DNA of 64,000 bases from Candidatus Aenigmatarchaeota archaeon (GTDB lineage: Archaea > Aenigmatarchaeota > Aenigmatarchaeia > GW2011-AR5), in the NCBI GenBank assembly GCA_016198685.1, contig JACQID010000008.1, forward strand, positions 62,001 to 126,000. Direction: 5' to 3'. A model generated the notes under the pieces. The model saw only the letters and a program-made list of their open reading frames with translations, was not told the DNA's origin and did no database searches. The number at the start of each line of letters is the position of its first letter. The first letter of the stretch is position 1. Of the stretch, positions 32,802 through 41,202 are shown piece by piece. Both the position numbers and the translations under genes were made by a program.

Positions 32802-33797
32802 ATGTCTGCGATCAGGAGTCTATGTTTCATTATCATGGTTATTCTTGCGGCAGGATGCACGGCAAGTGCGCGTCCTGTTACAGTCTCTGCCAGCGACGGC
32901 CTCCAGATAAATGATTTTTCTGCCGATACGACAGATGTATTTTCGAATGAGGCCGTGAGGCTCAATCTGGAAGTCGAGAATATAGGCGGGACAACGGCGC
33001 AGAATATCAATGCCGTGCTGTTCGGAAGCGTAAGATCGTGGGAAAATGTGCCTTCAGGAGCGCAGAAGCTTGCAGATGCCATGACGCCGCCTCTTCTAGG
33101 ATCAGGCTCGCCGGGCGACATGAGCAAGCGCATATGGACCATGACCGCTCCTTACCTGCCTCAAGGCCTTTCGCAGGACTATCCTATCGGCGTGAGGGTA
33201 GGATATGACTATACTACTACATCAATAACGTCATTTGATGTCATAAATTATGACCAGTTTGATCTTCTAAGAAAGAAGGGCGAATTCGCCCAGATGGACA
33301 GCGTATCAGGCAACTCAAATGCTCCGGTGAAGGTGCAACTCACCGCTTCTTCGCCGATGAGGCCGCGCATCAGGTGCGCTGAAGATGCCTTGAATTGCAT
33401 ATCAGAAACAGTGACGCTTACATTGTCAAACGTTGGCTCCGGCGTGCCATTCAAGAAAGGCTCTAATCTTGAGGATCCCGTATCCGATGATATAGGCGTC
33501 GTGATGCTGGGAATAAGGTCAAGCGGAGGCCATCTGGAATGCGATACAGGCGTGAAGCGTGAGGATTCGGAGGAGACGACTAAAATCACGTCTTCAGGGC
33601 TGGATGTCATGCCTGAGAAAAAAGAACTCAAGCTCACAAGAGGCTTCGGCTCAGTGAGAATACCATGCACATTTCTGATGAAAGGCAGCGAGGTAACATC
33701 AGGAGTGCCCAAAGATACTATCACTGTTGAGATAGTTGCGGATTACTCTTATGCGATAGACAAGACGTTGAACGTAAAAGTCACGAGCAACGAGTAG
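32802..33797 (+). CDS. Surface lipoprotein 3 (paralogue of lipoprotein 5)
   Basis: A 331-residue protein with signal SLCFIIMVILAAGC. The mature part begins with an RPVTVSASDGLQINDF segment and a CARDB-like domain (VFSNEAVRLNLEVENIGGTT). It continues with YDYTTTSITSFDVINYDQF and a second beta domain (LTLSNVGSGVPFKKGS) near the C-terminus. The gene at 34867 encodes a close paralogue along nearly the whole length, and the DNA around TACTACTACATCAATAACGTC is almost identical, pointing to recent duplication or gene conversion. It begins 4 bases after lipoprotein 2. Likely an extracellular subunit of the same complex. Confidence 0.82.
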   Translation: MSAIRSLCFIIMVILAAGCTASARPVTVSASDGLQINDFSADTTDVFSNEAVRLNLEVENIGGTTAQNINAVLFGSVRSWENVPSGAQKLADAMTPPLLGSGSPGDMSKRIWTMTAPYLPQGLSQDYPIGVRVGYDYTTTSITSFDVINYDQFDLLRKKGEFAQMDSVSGNSNAPVKVQLTASSPMRPRIRCAEDALNCISETVTLTLSNVGSGVPFKKGSNLEDPVSDDIGVVMLGIRSSGGHLECDTGVKREDSEETTKITSSGLDVMPEKKELKLTRGFGSVRIPCTFLMKGSEVTSGVPKDTITVEIVADYSYAIDKTLNVKVTSNE

Positions 33798-33833
33798 ATC
33801 TGGGAACCTATATATACAACTTCCATACAAATC

Positions 33834-34808
33834 TTGAAAATGCACAAACCATTTGCTTTCTTTTTGTTTGCAATCCTGGTATTGGGATGCGTTTCTTCGC
33901 AGGAATCTTCCGGAGGCTACTTGACATGGTCCAATGCAGATTATGGAGTGTCGATGCAATATCCTGCCGACTGGACCGCAAATGAAGATTCTCAATCTGT
34001 AATAGTTGCTTTTTCGTCCCCCCTTGAAGGAAACGATGATGCGTTCGCCGAGAGCGTTAACATAGTCATGAATGATCTTTCCGGGCAGGAAATAACAATG
34101 GAGGATTACACGGAACTCACACTCCAAGCTCTTGGCGAAACATTCCCTGAAGCCATGATCACAGAGGCGTCAGATACCACGCTTGGAGGCTATCCTGCAA
34201 GAATGGTCGTGTACGATTTCAACGGCCAGTACGGAAAACTGCAGGCACTGCAGATATGGACAATCAAGGATGAAATCTCTTATGTTGTTACATATACCGC
34301 CCTGGAGGAGAACTTTGATGAGTACAGGCCTGCATCAGAAAAGATGATAGACTCCCTGATCATATCGCCGATACCGTCAAGAATTGCGGCAGAAACAAAA
34401 GAAACTTTGACGCCAGTTCAAGATTCAAACGAAGACACGGCAGGAGCCGCGGGAAAATGGAGGGCGTACTCAGAAGCTATCTATTATGACAATGGAGGAT
34501 CGAACTATCTGAACAGGGCAACGACAAGACAGTTGATACTTGACACTGATGGAACATGGGAATTTGGGGCATCGAAAGGAAAGTGGAAGATAGAGGCGAT
34601 AACAGACAGCGACTGGGAAAAATGGGAAACGTCTTCATATGGCCCGACAAGAAAAATTGTGCTTGATGGATGGAACGATTCTATCGGCGACGGTCCGATA
34701 GAGGAGTCTGAAAGTAGAATAGATTTTCTTTGGTTAATTTATAGGGAAGAACCACCCACAGTGAGTCCGCCCGGCCAGATACAGATAAAGTTCGGACACA
34801 GCAACTGA
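33834..34808 (+). CDS. Surface lipoprotein 4, PsbP/DUF1795-like plus lipocalin-like domain
   Basis: A 324-residue protein with signal AFFLFAILVLGC. The first domain (residues about 30-180) begins YLTWSNADYGVSMQYPADW and resembles the PsbP-like family found in many prokaryotic lipoproteins. The second domain (about 205-310) has the pattern GKWRAYSE...TRQLILDTDGTWEFG and KGKWKIEAI, as in small lipocalin-like barrels. Both domains differ from the CARDB-like lipoproteins on either side, so this gene looks inserted between the two paralogues. A TATATATAC element sits about 25 bases before the ATG, so it may have its own promoter. Confidence 0.8.
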   Translation: MKMHKPFAFFLFAILVLGCVSSQESSGGYLTWSNADYGVSMQYPADWTANEDSQSVIVAFSSPLEGNDDAFAESVNIVMNDLSGQEITMEDYTELTLQALGETFPEAMITEASDTTLGGYPARMVVYDFNGQYGKLQALQIWTIKDEISYVVTYTALEENFDEYRPASEKMIDSLIISPIPSRIAAETKETLTPVQDSNEDTAGAAGKWRAYSEAIYYDNGGSNYLNRATTRQLILDTDGTWEFGASKGKWKIEAITDSDWEKWETSSYGPTRKIVLDGWNDSIGDGPIEESESRIDFLWLIYREEPPTVSPPGQIQIKFGHSN

Positions 34809-34866
34809 TTAAAGCTATTTAAGCCGGCCGGCTTAATAAGTAATAATATTTACGTTGGGTGTATAG

Positions 34867-36345
34867 ATGAAAAACTTGTCTGTCATTGCTGTTCTTGGTA
34901 TTGTCCTTCTTGTAGCAGGCTGCACAGGCACGTCCCGTCCTGTCACGGTTGACGCTAATGAAGGGCTCCAGATAAAAGAGTTCTTGCCTGATCGTTCAGA
35001 CATATTTTCGAGTGAAACAATTATACTTGACATGGAGGTTGAGAATGTTGGCGGCACGGCAGCAGAGAATGTCGTAGCAAAGCTCTTTGGTGGGATTTCC
35101 GGCTGGACAGGCGATGCCGCAGCTGAAAAGACAATGGGAAGAGGATCTAGCAATGCATTATCCGCGCCTTCGGCAGACAGAAATATTCCGGGTGACTTCA
35201 ATAGAAAATCATGGAATGTCAAAGCTCCTGACCTTGCCCAAGGTCTGATACAGACGTATGATCTTGGCATGAGGGTAAGATATGATTATACTACTACATC
35301 AATAACGTCGATTGACATAATAAGTTATGATCAATTCGACCTTTTGAGAAGGCAAGGCAGCTTTGTCCAGGATTTGACAGTGACAAAGAATTCATATGCT
35401 CCAATAAAAATAGCTCTTGAAGGTCGTGCGCCTATGAGGCCCGATTCTCCAGGCGGCGGCGTAGAAGAATCTCTTATTCTTACGATATCAAACGTTGGCT
35501 CTGGCGTGCCATTTAGGGACACCGGGAGTGCCAATGATTTCCCGACGCAGACTTCTCTTGGAAGAATTACATTTCTTATAGAAACAAGCAAAGGCAATGA
35601 TGTATTGAGATGCGATACAGGCGATGGAAGTCTTGTCAATACCGGTACGGTGACATTAAGGCGCGGCGTTGAAGAAGTAAGAATACCTTGCATCTTGAAA
35701 ATAGATGCGACTAAGATAAGCGCAGGCGTTCCAAAAGAAACCATGAGCGCTACGATAACTGCAGGATATTCTTATGCAATAGACGGTGTGGTACCAGTAA
35801 AAGTAACCTCTATGCGGGACACAGTCGCGGGGTTGCCGTCCACCCCTCCTGCTGGGGCGACCACAACAGTGCCAGGAAGTGCAACAACTACGACTATAGC
35901 TTCGCCAAGTGAATTACGATTCTATATAGCGGCTCGATATTTTGATGATAGTAGTAATAATGGGATATGGGGGAGCGGAGAAGCGCTACTCAATGGACTT
36001 GATAATGTTCAATTAAGGCCGCCTACGTGTGCCGTAAACACTGATAGTATAAGGTTCTCTTCAACAAATACAGACATAACAGGAAATACAGAAAATATAC
36101 TTTACAATCTTGAGCACCCGACCAAAAATCCTGCCAGTACTTGCGGATCGGATGTGACATATGAAATGAAGATAACGCTTAGAAGCGGATACGAAGTAGG
36201 AAATATAAATACTCCCGGAGGTCTTGGCGACCAATGCAAGACAGGAAGAAAGAATGACTGTGTGATACAGATTCAGGTATCGAAATTGGATGCTCAAGAA
36301 GGTAAGGTGTACAGAATAGAGATTCCAGTTAGAAGAACAAGCTAG
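34867..36345 (+). CDS. Surface lipoprotein 5 (paralogue of lipoprotein 3 with added C-terminal domain)
   Basis: A 492-residue protein with signal VIAVLGIVLLVAGC. Residues 20-315 match lipoprotein 3: RPVTVDANEGLQIKEF, the DMEVENVGGTAAENVVAKLFG domain, YDYTTTSITSIDIISYDQF and LTISNVGSGVPF. A Thr/Pro linker (TTTVPGSATTTTI) leads to an extra C-terminal beta domain of about 140 residues (LRFYIAARYFDDSSNNGIW, then IRFSSTNTDITGN) with three cysteines. The gene has its own AT-rich promoter region after a 58-base gap. It is the last gene of the run; endonuclease Q converges on it. Confidence 0.82.
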   Translation: MKNLSVIAVLGIVLLVAGCTGTSRPVTVDANEGLQIKEFLPDRSDIFSSETIILDMEVENVGGTAAENVVAKLFGGISGWTGDAAAEKTMGRGSSNALSAPSADRNIPGDFNRKSWNVKAPDLAQGLIQTYDLGMRVRYDYTTTSITSIDIISYDQFDLLRRQGSFVQDLTVTKNSYAPIKIALEGRAPMRPDSPGGGVEESLILTISNVGSGVPFRDTGSANDFPTQTSLGRITFLIETSKGNDVLRCDTGDGSLVNTGTVTLRRGVEEVRIPCILKIDATKISAGVPKETMSATITAGYSYAIDGVVPVKVTSMRDTVAGLPSTPPAGATTTVPGSATTTTIASPSELRFYIAARYFDDSSNNGIWGSGEALLNGLDNVQLRPPTCAVNTDSIRFSSTNTDITGNTENILYNLEHPTKNPASTCGSDVTYEMKITLRSGYEVGNINTPGGLGDQCKTGRKNDCVIQIQVSKLDAQEGKVYRIEIPVRRTS

Positions 36346-36353
36346 TGGGATAA

Positions 36354-37583
36354 TTAAAGGAATTTCTTCAATCCCTTATTCGTTTCTTCTTCGATGACGG
36401 GCTTTCCATAAACGCCGTCATATCCGGGAGTTACTTTTATCCTGCCTTCTCGGTTTTTCAGTATGAGATTTGCAAGTTTTTCGTTTGTAACTTTGTGCAG
36501 TTGTTCCTTGGCTACATTAAGCAGAATATTCATTTCACTGCCGAATTTGGTTATCAGAAGCTCATATAGCGCTTGAACCTTCTTGCTGAGGGGAGCCTGC
36601 CCTACCGAAAGGCCGATAACCTCTGTCAGTGGTAGCAGGCTCTTGTAACCCACAGCTCCACTAGGCACGTATTTTTCCGGTCTGGCCGGGTCTGCCAATT
36701 GTTCTACTCGGTTTAATACGCCTATAGTCAGGGGCTTTCCGCATTTTGGACATATGCCGTTGTGCTTCTTGCTCTCTTTTGGATGCATGGAAATACCGCA
36801 TGTTCTATGCCCGTCATAATGATATTTGCCATAATCTGGCGAAACCTCTATTGTAGAAAGAAGACCCTCCCTTGTTCTTATGGCGTTTAGCAGATGTCTA
36901 TAATCGGTTTTTTTGAGATCAAATGCATTTGCTTCGCGTCCGAGCCTGTAAGGATGCGGCGAATGCGAGTCGCTATTTGAAAGAAGTGTGATTTTGTCAA
37001 GAAATGCACAGCGCCAATTCATGGGGGGGTCACTGGAAAGTCCGGTTTCTATTGCATGTATGTATTTTGTCTTCTCTTTGAAGCAGGTTTCCAAAGAATC
37101 AAAGCCGCTCATGGAGCCAAGGATGCCGAACCATGGTGTCCATGCATGGGCAGGTATTACTTCTATATACTTTGATATTGACATCAACTTTTCAACCAAT
37201 TCTATTGACGAGAAACCGAATATCGGCCTGCCGTCATAATCGAGACGGCCGCGTGAAGCAAGGAATTCGTTTATCTGCGCTACGACCTCAAAATCAGGTG
37301 CAAGAAGCATATGATGTATTCTTCTGCCTTTGCCGTCCTGCGTGTATATAAGTGATATCTCATTGGTGAGCACAAATTTCATTCCATTATGTTCATACAT
37401 GCCGCCTGAGGAGTTGTCAAGCCTTGATTTGAGTTCCTTGAACCATAAAGGATGGGAAAAGTCGCCTGTCCCAATGATATTAAGCCCTTTTTCCTGCCCT
37501 TTCTGCGCAAGAACATCCAGAGTCATGTTTTTGGAAACTGCGCGAGAATAAGGGGAATGTATGTGCAAATCTGCAAATTCCAT
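36354..37583 (-). CDS. Endonuclease Q-like PHP-domain DNA repair nuclease
   Basis: A 409-residue protein with a PHP metal-binding domain: ADLHIHSPYSRA at the N-terminus, IGTGDFSHPLW and LLSNSDSHSPHPYRLGREAN. A zinc finger follows (CGISMHPKESKKHNGICPKC) and then a helical C-terminal region with VEQLADP. This order and length match archaeal endonuclease Q, which nicks DNA 5' to deaminated bases such as dU and hypoxanthine. It is divergent from a dUTPase/dCTP deaminase-like gene, which keeps dUTP low, so the two fit a uracil-control theme. Confidence 0.9.
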   Translation of the reverse strand: MEFADLHIHSPYSRAVSKNMTLDVLAQKGQEKGLNIIGTGDFSHPLWFKELKSRLDNSSGGMYEHNGMKFVLTNEISLIYTQDGKGRRIHHMLLAPDFEVVAQINEFLASRGRLDYDGRPIFGFSSIELVEKLMSISKYIEVIPAHAWTPWFGILGSMSGFDSLETCFKEKTKYIHAIETGLSSDPPMNWRCAFLDKITLLSNSDSHSPHPYRLGREANAFDLKKTDYRHLLNAIRTREGLLSTIEVSPDYGKYHYDGHRTCGISMHPKESKKHNGICPKCGKPLTIGVLNRVEQLADPARPEKYVPSGAVGYKSLLPLTEVIGLSVGQAPLSKKVQALYELLITKFGSEMNILLNVAKEQLHKVTNEKLANLILKNREGRIKVTPGYDGVYGKPVIEEETNKGLKKFL

Positions 37584-37631
37584 AATGGCTTTCCCTTTGA
37601 AATTTTAAATGCGTGTGATTCATTTAATGGT

Positions 37632-38171
37632 ATGCTTATTGGTCGCAGTGATATCCTTTCCTATGTTGCGAAAGGTCTTTTGGTTCAAGACATGCTGGAT
37701 CAGGAAAAACAGGTTCAGTCTTGTGGCGCGGATTTGACCGTAGGCAAAGTCTTTATACTTGAAGGGAAAGGAGTGCTTGACTTTACCAACGAAAAGCGGA
37801 AGTTGCCGGAATACAAGGAATTGCCCTCTGTTAACGGCGTGTGGAATCTTTCACCGGGCATGTATCATTTTGCCATGAACGAAAAAATCGTGCTTCCTAA
37901 AAACGTAGCCGGCCTTCTGCTTCCACGTTCTTCTGCGCTGACGTGCGGCGTTGAAGTCCATACCGCAGTGTGGGATCCGGGATATGAGGGCAGAAGTTTT
38001 ATACATGTCAGCCTTGTTCGCGAAGTCGAGATACACAAGAACGCTAAAGTTGCGCAGATGATATTCTTTGATCTTGGAAAAGAAACTGCCGCGTACAGCG
38101 GCATATACAAAAACGAAGACATAATAAAATTCGCCAAACGAGGCGGACAGGAAGGCCAGGGTTATCAGTGA
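37632..38171 (+). CDS. dUTPase / dCTP deaminase family protein
   Basis: From ATG 37632 the protein has 179 residues. The track start at 37452 runs through the divergent endoQ gene. A TTTTAAATG element lies 25 bases upstream, so the message is leaderless. It begins MLIGRSDILSYVAKG as in dCTP deaminases. The core has LLLPRSSALTCGVEVHTAVWDPGYEG and VAQMIFFDLG, the trimeric dUTPase/Dcd fold. RSSALTCGV is closer to the RSSLxRxGV of Dcd, with the Arg replaced by Cys, so whether it deaminates dCTP, hydrolyses dUTP or both is open. The DUF192 gene starts within its stop codon. Confidence 0.85.
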   Translation: MLIGRSDILSYVAKGLLVQDMLDQEKQVQSCGADLTVGKVFILEGKGVLDFTNEKRKLPEYKELPSVNGVWNLSPGMYHFAMNEKIVLPKNVAGLLLPRSSALTCGVEVHTAVWDPGYEGRSFIHVSLVREVEIHKNAKVAQMIFFDLGKETAAYSGIYKNEDIIKFAKRGGQEGQGYQ

Positions 38172-38506
38172 AGGACATGATAAGGATTCAATCAGGAAAA
38201 GAAATTTTCACTGTCAAAGATTGCCGTTCTTTATTGAGTGCAATGCACGGCCTCATGTTTGACTCCCTTAATCATGACGGAGCTCTAATCTTAGGCGGCA
38301 GCATATGGATGCCTTTTGTCAAAAAGCCTCTCCATCTTGTTTTTCTTAGCAAGGAATTAACTGTAACCTCAGTTCAATATGCCGTTCCAATAACATTGAA
38401 TCCAACCACATGGAAGACCTATTCTGACAAGAATGCAAAATATTGTCTTGAGCTTGCAAGAAAGCCAAAATTGGCACAGGGAATGCGGATTAAAATATTA
38501 CCATAG
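38168..38506 (+). CDS. DUF192 family protein
   Basis: A 112-residue protein starting with GTG that overlaps the dut/dcd-like stop (GTGA). It has the DUF192 pattern: a start region DCRSLLSAMHGLMF, the GGSIWMPFVKKPLHLVFLSKEL strand pair and a late VPITLNPTTW segment. DUF192 folds as a small beta barrel and has no agreed function; some members are exported, but this one has no signal peptide. Co-translation with a nucleotide-pool enzyme is suggestive only. Confidence 0.82.
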   Translation: MKDMIRIQSGKEIFTVKDCRSLLSAMHGLMFDSLNHDGALILGGSIWMPFVKKPLHLVFLSKELTVTSVQYAVPITLNPTTWKTYSDKNAKYCLELARKPKLAQGMRIKILP

Positions 38507-38601
38507 AAGTCATATACTATGTTCAGTTAACAAGCCAATTTTGCGCTGAAGATAGATATAGCATATTCGTAATATTTCAACCCACAAAATGCTATATTGA
38601 C

Positions 38602-38674
38602 GGGCCCGTGGTCTAGCGGCTATGACGCATCCTTGACGTGGATGAAGCCAGCGGTTCAAATCCGCTCGGGCCCA
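38602..38674 (+). tRNA. tRNA-Val (GAC), no intron
   Basis: Acceptor GGGCCCG/CGGGCCC, anticodon stem CATCC/GGATG with loop TTGACGT (anticodon GAC), T-arm AGCGG-TTCAAAT-CCGCT and A73. All arms pair over 73 nt. It contrasts with the intron-bearing tRNAs at 8, 16, 20-24 kb. Confidence 0.96.
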
Positions 38675-38860
38675 TATAAAAATTCTTCTCATTGCTTCAG
38701 GAATACTTTTCTAATACTGACATTTCACAAGTTATTTTAGGTGCTGCTAAAGTATTTTGTGGAGTTCCAGCTATATTGGTTAGAAAGTATGTCCCTAGGC
38801 TTAGGAACGTTATCATAGAATTTCTCTACACATTGTCCTGCATGTGCGCAACAGAAACAA

Positions 38861-39454
38861 TTACACATAAAGCACATGACGATACAGAATCTTATCTGGA
38901 AGCCCTGTGCCAGGCTCAAGAGATGCAACTATCTCGAAAGGCCCATGCCTGCCCAAAGAATCTCTCACAATGGGCGAAAATCCGTCAGGCGTAGGATGAG
39001 AAAAATACGATGCATCTTCTCCGAATGTTCTGACTGCATCATCCTTGTTAATGGATGTCCTGCTTGGCAAACCGGTAACATAATCTATTTCTGTTATCCA
39101 TCCGTCAGGCGGCAATTCGACAGGGATTTTGTTGTCTCCTTCGGCTATCCACATTTCGGATTTTTCGTCAAAATAAACTCTTAGCGGTCTTTCTATCATA
39201 ATTTTTCCGTCTGTATATGTCGATGTCCATTCCCCTTGTCCGTTGTCTCTATGTACAGCCTGCCTGTATGCCGGGGACAGCCAGCCTTGTTCGTTTCTGC
39301 CAAAATACGCTGTCACTAGATCTTTTATCGTAGGCAGGAATAATGCTTTGTCTAAATTTGATATCGGAGAACCTTTCAGATCAAGTAGTTTTTCACCTAG
39401 GTAAAATTCTCCATCTTTCGCAGGAACGTAAATGCTGTTCTTCGGGTTTGACAT
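38861..39454 (-). CDS. Hypothetical protein
   Basis: I do not recognise this 197-residue soluble protein. It is rich in aromatic and charged residues, with strand-like segments (GKIMIERPLRVYFDEKSEMW and VELPPDGWITEIDYVTG) suggesting a mainly beta fold. There is no signal peptide or metal motif. ATG 39454 follows an AT-rich region shared with the divergent msrB, including TTTAAA elements. A plus-strand ORF (38692-38994) overlaps its 3' end, but the minus frame is longer and has a better composition. It lies between tRNA-Val and msrB. Confidence 0.6.
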   Translation of the reverse strand: MSNPKNSIYVPAKDGEFYLGEKLLDLKGSPISNLDKALFLPTIKDLVTAYFGRNEQGWLSPAYRQAVHRDNGQGEWTSTYTDGKIMIERPLRVYFDEKSEMWIAEGDNKIPVELPPDGWITEIDYVTGLPSRTSINKDDAVRTFGEDASYFSHPTPDGFSPIVRDSLGRHGPFEIVASLEPGTGLPDKILYRHVLYV

Positions 39455-39553
39455 CTATATAATTGTCAACTGGTATATTTAAAGCTTTACTACTTTTAAG
39501 TAATATAAAACATTAATTAATTCCTCAAATAAATAAACCCACGCAAATATCTA

Positions 39554-39940
39554 ATGATGGGAAATATCCCTTCTTCTGATTCGGAATGGAAGAAGAAGCT
39601 CTCTGCAGAGCAATATCGTATTCTCAGGGAAAAAGGCACAGAAGCGCCGTTCACAGGCAAGCTTCTGAAGAACAAGGAAAAGGGTGCTTATTTGTGCAAA
39701 GGCTGCGGCACGGAATTATTTTCCTATGAAACCAAATTTGAATCAGGAACAGGCTGGCCAAGTTTTTATGACGCAAAGAACGTTCAACTGAGAGAAGATG
39801 ACAGCCACGGCATGCGCAGAACAGAAGTCCTATGCAAGAAATGCGGCGGGCACCTTGGGCATGTTTTTGATGATGGCCCACAGCCTACGGGCAAACGTTT
39901 CTGCATAAATTCGGCGGCGCTGGAGTTTCGGAAGAAATAG
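39554..39940 (+). CDS. msrB: Peptide-methionine (R)-S-oxide reductase MsrB
   Basis: A 128-residue protein that covers the whole MsrB domain. The zinc-binding CxxC pairs are in [11 protein letters not shown] and [14 protein letters not shown]. The catalytic Cys lies in [11 protein letters not shown] near the C-terminus. [11 protein letters not shown] and [11 protein letters not shown] are family signatures. The enzyme repairs methionine-R-sulfoxide with thioredoxin-type reductants, a sign of exposure to oxidants. The resolving Cys position seen in some MsrB proteins is not obvious. It is monocistronic, 5 bases from the convergent RelE-like toxin gene. Confidence 0.96.
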   Translation: MMGNIPSSDSEWKKKLSAEQYRILREKGTEAPFTGKLLKNKEKGAYLCKGCGTELFSYETKFESGTGWPSFYDAKNVQLREDDSHGMRRTEVLCKKCGGHLGHVFDDGPQPTGKRFCINSAALEFRKK

Positions 39941-39945
39941 CGTCA

Positions 39946-40197
39946 TTATTTGTATACGTTTCTTCTGTGACCTATTTCTATGGCCATTATTATCAATAGC
40001 TCGTTCTTGATGTCAAGAATTAGTCTATAATCGCCTACACGAAATCTGTAGTAGGGGAATCCAATTAATTTTCTTATGAATTCATACGGTCTTACTCTTA
40101 TTCTCTCCAAGGAAGAAATGATGCGTTCCTGCAGATTTTTTTCGAGTTTGTCGAGTTGTTTTTCTGCTAAAACGGAAAAAGCTATAGTGTAACTCAT
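39946..40197 (-). CDS. RelE/ParE-type toxin
   Basis: An 83-residue basic protein with the RelE fold pattern: an N-terminal strand (YTIAFSVLAEKQLDKLEKN), two helices, then FPYYRFRVGDYRLILDIKN and the terminal HRRNVYK. The pattern RFRVGDYRLI plus a C-terminal HRR-x-VY is typical of archaeal RelE mRNA interferases acting in the ribosome A site. Its start overlaps the antitoxin stop (ATGA-type, 4 bases), as in most type II modules. Confidence 0.9.
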   Translation of the reverse strand: MSYTIAFSVLAEKQLDKLEKNLQERIISSLERIRVRPYEFIRKLIGFPYYRFRVGDYRLILDIKNELLIIMAIEIGHRRNVYK

Positions 40198-40430
40198 AGT
40201 GCTTTTTCCTTCTTTATCTGTTCAAGTCTCTTGAATTTGCCTTCCTTGAACCATTTTTCAGAATTTTTTTCATACTCTTGTATGTGACGTTTGGTTTCCT
40301 CGGAAAGTTCGAGAGAATCCTCTACCAAATCCCATATGACGTCTTCATAACTCTCTCCTTTGAATAATTTCCTCTGTATGAGTTGATCCTGAAGACTTTC
40401 ACTTATTTGTATTGTCGTTGTCATAGACAT
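40194..40430 (-). CDS. Antitoxin partner of the RelE-like toxin
   Basis: A 78-residue protein upstream of and overlapping the toxin gene. The N-terminus (TTTIQISESLQDQLIQRKLFKGESYEDVIWDLV) resembles archaeal ribbon-helix-helix-type or DUF7557-like antitoxins. The charged C-terminal helix (SEKWFKEGKFKRLEQIKK) would wrap around the toxin. A CTTTAAATACT element lies 28 bases before the start. The start codon is part of a 10-bp tandem repeat. The second Met (40424) is an alternative start. Confidence 0.85.
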   Translation of the reverse strand: MSMTTTIQISESLQDQLIQRKLFKGESYEDVIWDLVEDSLELSEETKRHIQEYEKNSEKWFKEGKFKRLEQIKKEKAL

Positions 40431-40441
40431 CCATAGACATC
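40422..40441 (-). promoter_or_regulatory. Tandem 10-bp repeat at the antitoxin start (possible operator)
   Basis: On the minus strand GATGTCTATG occurs twice in direct succession, covering the antitoxin start codon. CTATAG repeats lie just upstream. Repeats at this place are usual binding sites for antitoxin autoregulation, but a chance duplication of the start is possible. Confidence 0.4.
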
Positions 40442-40494
40442 TATAGTAAGCTATAGTATTTAAAGCTTTATTTCTTTTTCGACAAAATCAGAGA

Positions 40495-41082
40495 ATGAAA
40501 GCAATATTGGTCCATGGTTGGGATGGTCATCCTGAGGAAGGATGGTTCCCATGGCTCAAGAAAGAGCTTGAGAAAAGGGGCTTTGAAGTCACCGTCCCGC
40601 AACTACCAGACGCAGAAAAACCACGCATAGAAAAATGGATTCCGGCCCTTGCAATGGCCGCAGGCAAAGTAGATGAGAACACGTATTTTATTGGCCATAG
40701 CATGGGATGCCAGGCAATAGTGAGGTACGTTGAATCATTACCGGAGGCCGTGAAGATCGGCGGCGCTGTTTTTGTAGGCGGTTTTTTCCTGCGTTTAACT
40801 GGTCTTGAAAACGATGCTGATGTGCAGGAGACCGACCGGCACTGGCTCGGCTCCCCTGTTGACTTCAGGAAAGCAAAAAGCCACATGAGAAGAAGTGTTG
40901 CCATATTTTCGGATGATGACCCTTACGTGCCTCTTGATAATCAGGAGGATTTCATGGAAAAACTGGGATCGGAAATAATCATAGAACACAACAAGGGGCA
41001 TTACAACGAAAGTGCAGGCGCCTTTCAAGTTCCTTCAGTTCTTGATGCCGTTCTCAGTATTTCAGGAAAAGATAAACGGTAA
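40495..41082 (+). CDS. RBBP9/YdeN-type alpha/beta hydrolase
   Basis: A 195-residue serine hydrolase. It starts MKAILVHGWDGHPEEGWFPW with the oxyanion-hole HGW, the nucleophile elbow is GHSMG, and the Asp and His are in FSDDDPYVP and KGHYNESAG. The segment VTVPQLPDAEKPRIEKWI is characteristic of the RBBP9/YdeN family. Natural substrates of prokaryotic members are unknown. It has a TTTAAAGC element about 30 bases upstream and is divergent from the RelBE-like module. Confidence 0.88.
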   Translation: MKAILVHGWDGHPEEGWFPWLKKELEKRGFEVTVPQLPDAEKPRIEKWIPALAMAAGKVDENTYFIGHSMGCQAIVRYVESLPEAVKIGGAVFVGGFFLRLTGLENDADVQETDRHWLGSPVDFRKAKSHMRRSVAIFSDDDPYVPLDNQEDFMEKLGSEIIIEHNKGHYNESAGAFQVPSVLDAVLSISGKDKR

Positions 41083-41149
41083 AATATCATGCGATTTTCA
41101 GAAAAAGTGGTCTTGGTAACCGGAGAATAGTCTGGCTATAACAAATATA

Positions 41150-41200
41150 TACCATTACTTTACATCTTAAATATCTAATTATAGATAATTTGTAATGGTA
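41150..41200. promoter_or_regulatory. Nested inverted repeats in the second fic promoter
   Basis: TACCATTAC (41150-41158) and GTAATGGTA (41192-41200) are perfect 9-bp inverse copies. Within them lies ATCTA-ATTA-TAGAT (41173-41186). The fic ATG follows 2 bases later. The position over the promoter fits an operator. Confidence 0.5.
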
Positions 41201-41202
41201 AC

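Noticed and set aside
38692-38994. Plus-strand ORF of 100 residues beyond tRNA-Val
   Set aside because: It overlaps the longer minus-strand ORF, has no promoter or ribosome-binding site I can see, and its composition (many Cys, irregular) looks like an antisense shadow.
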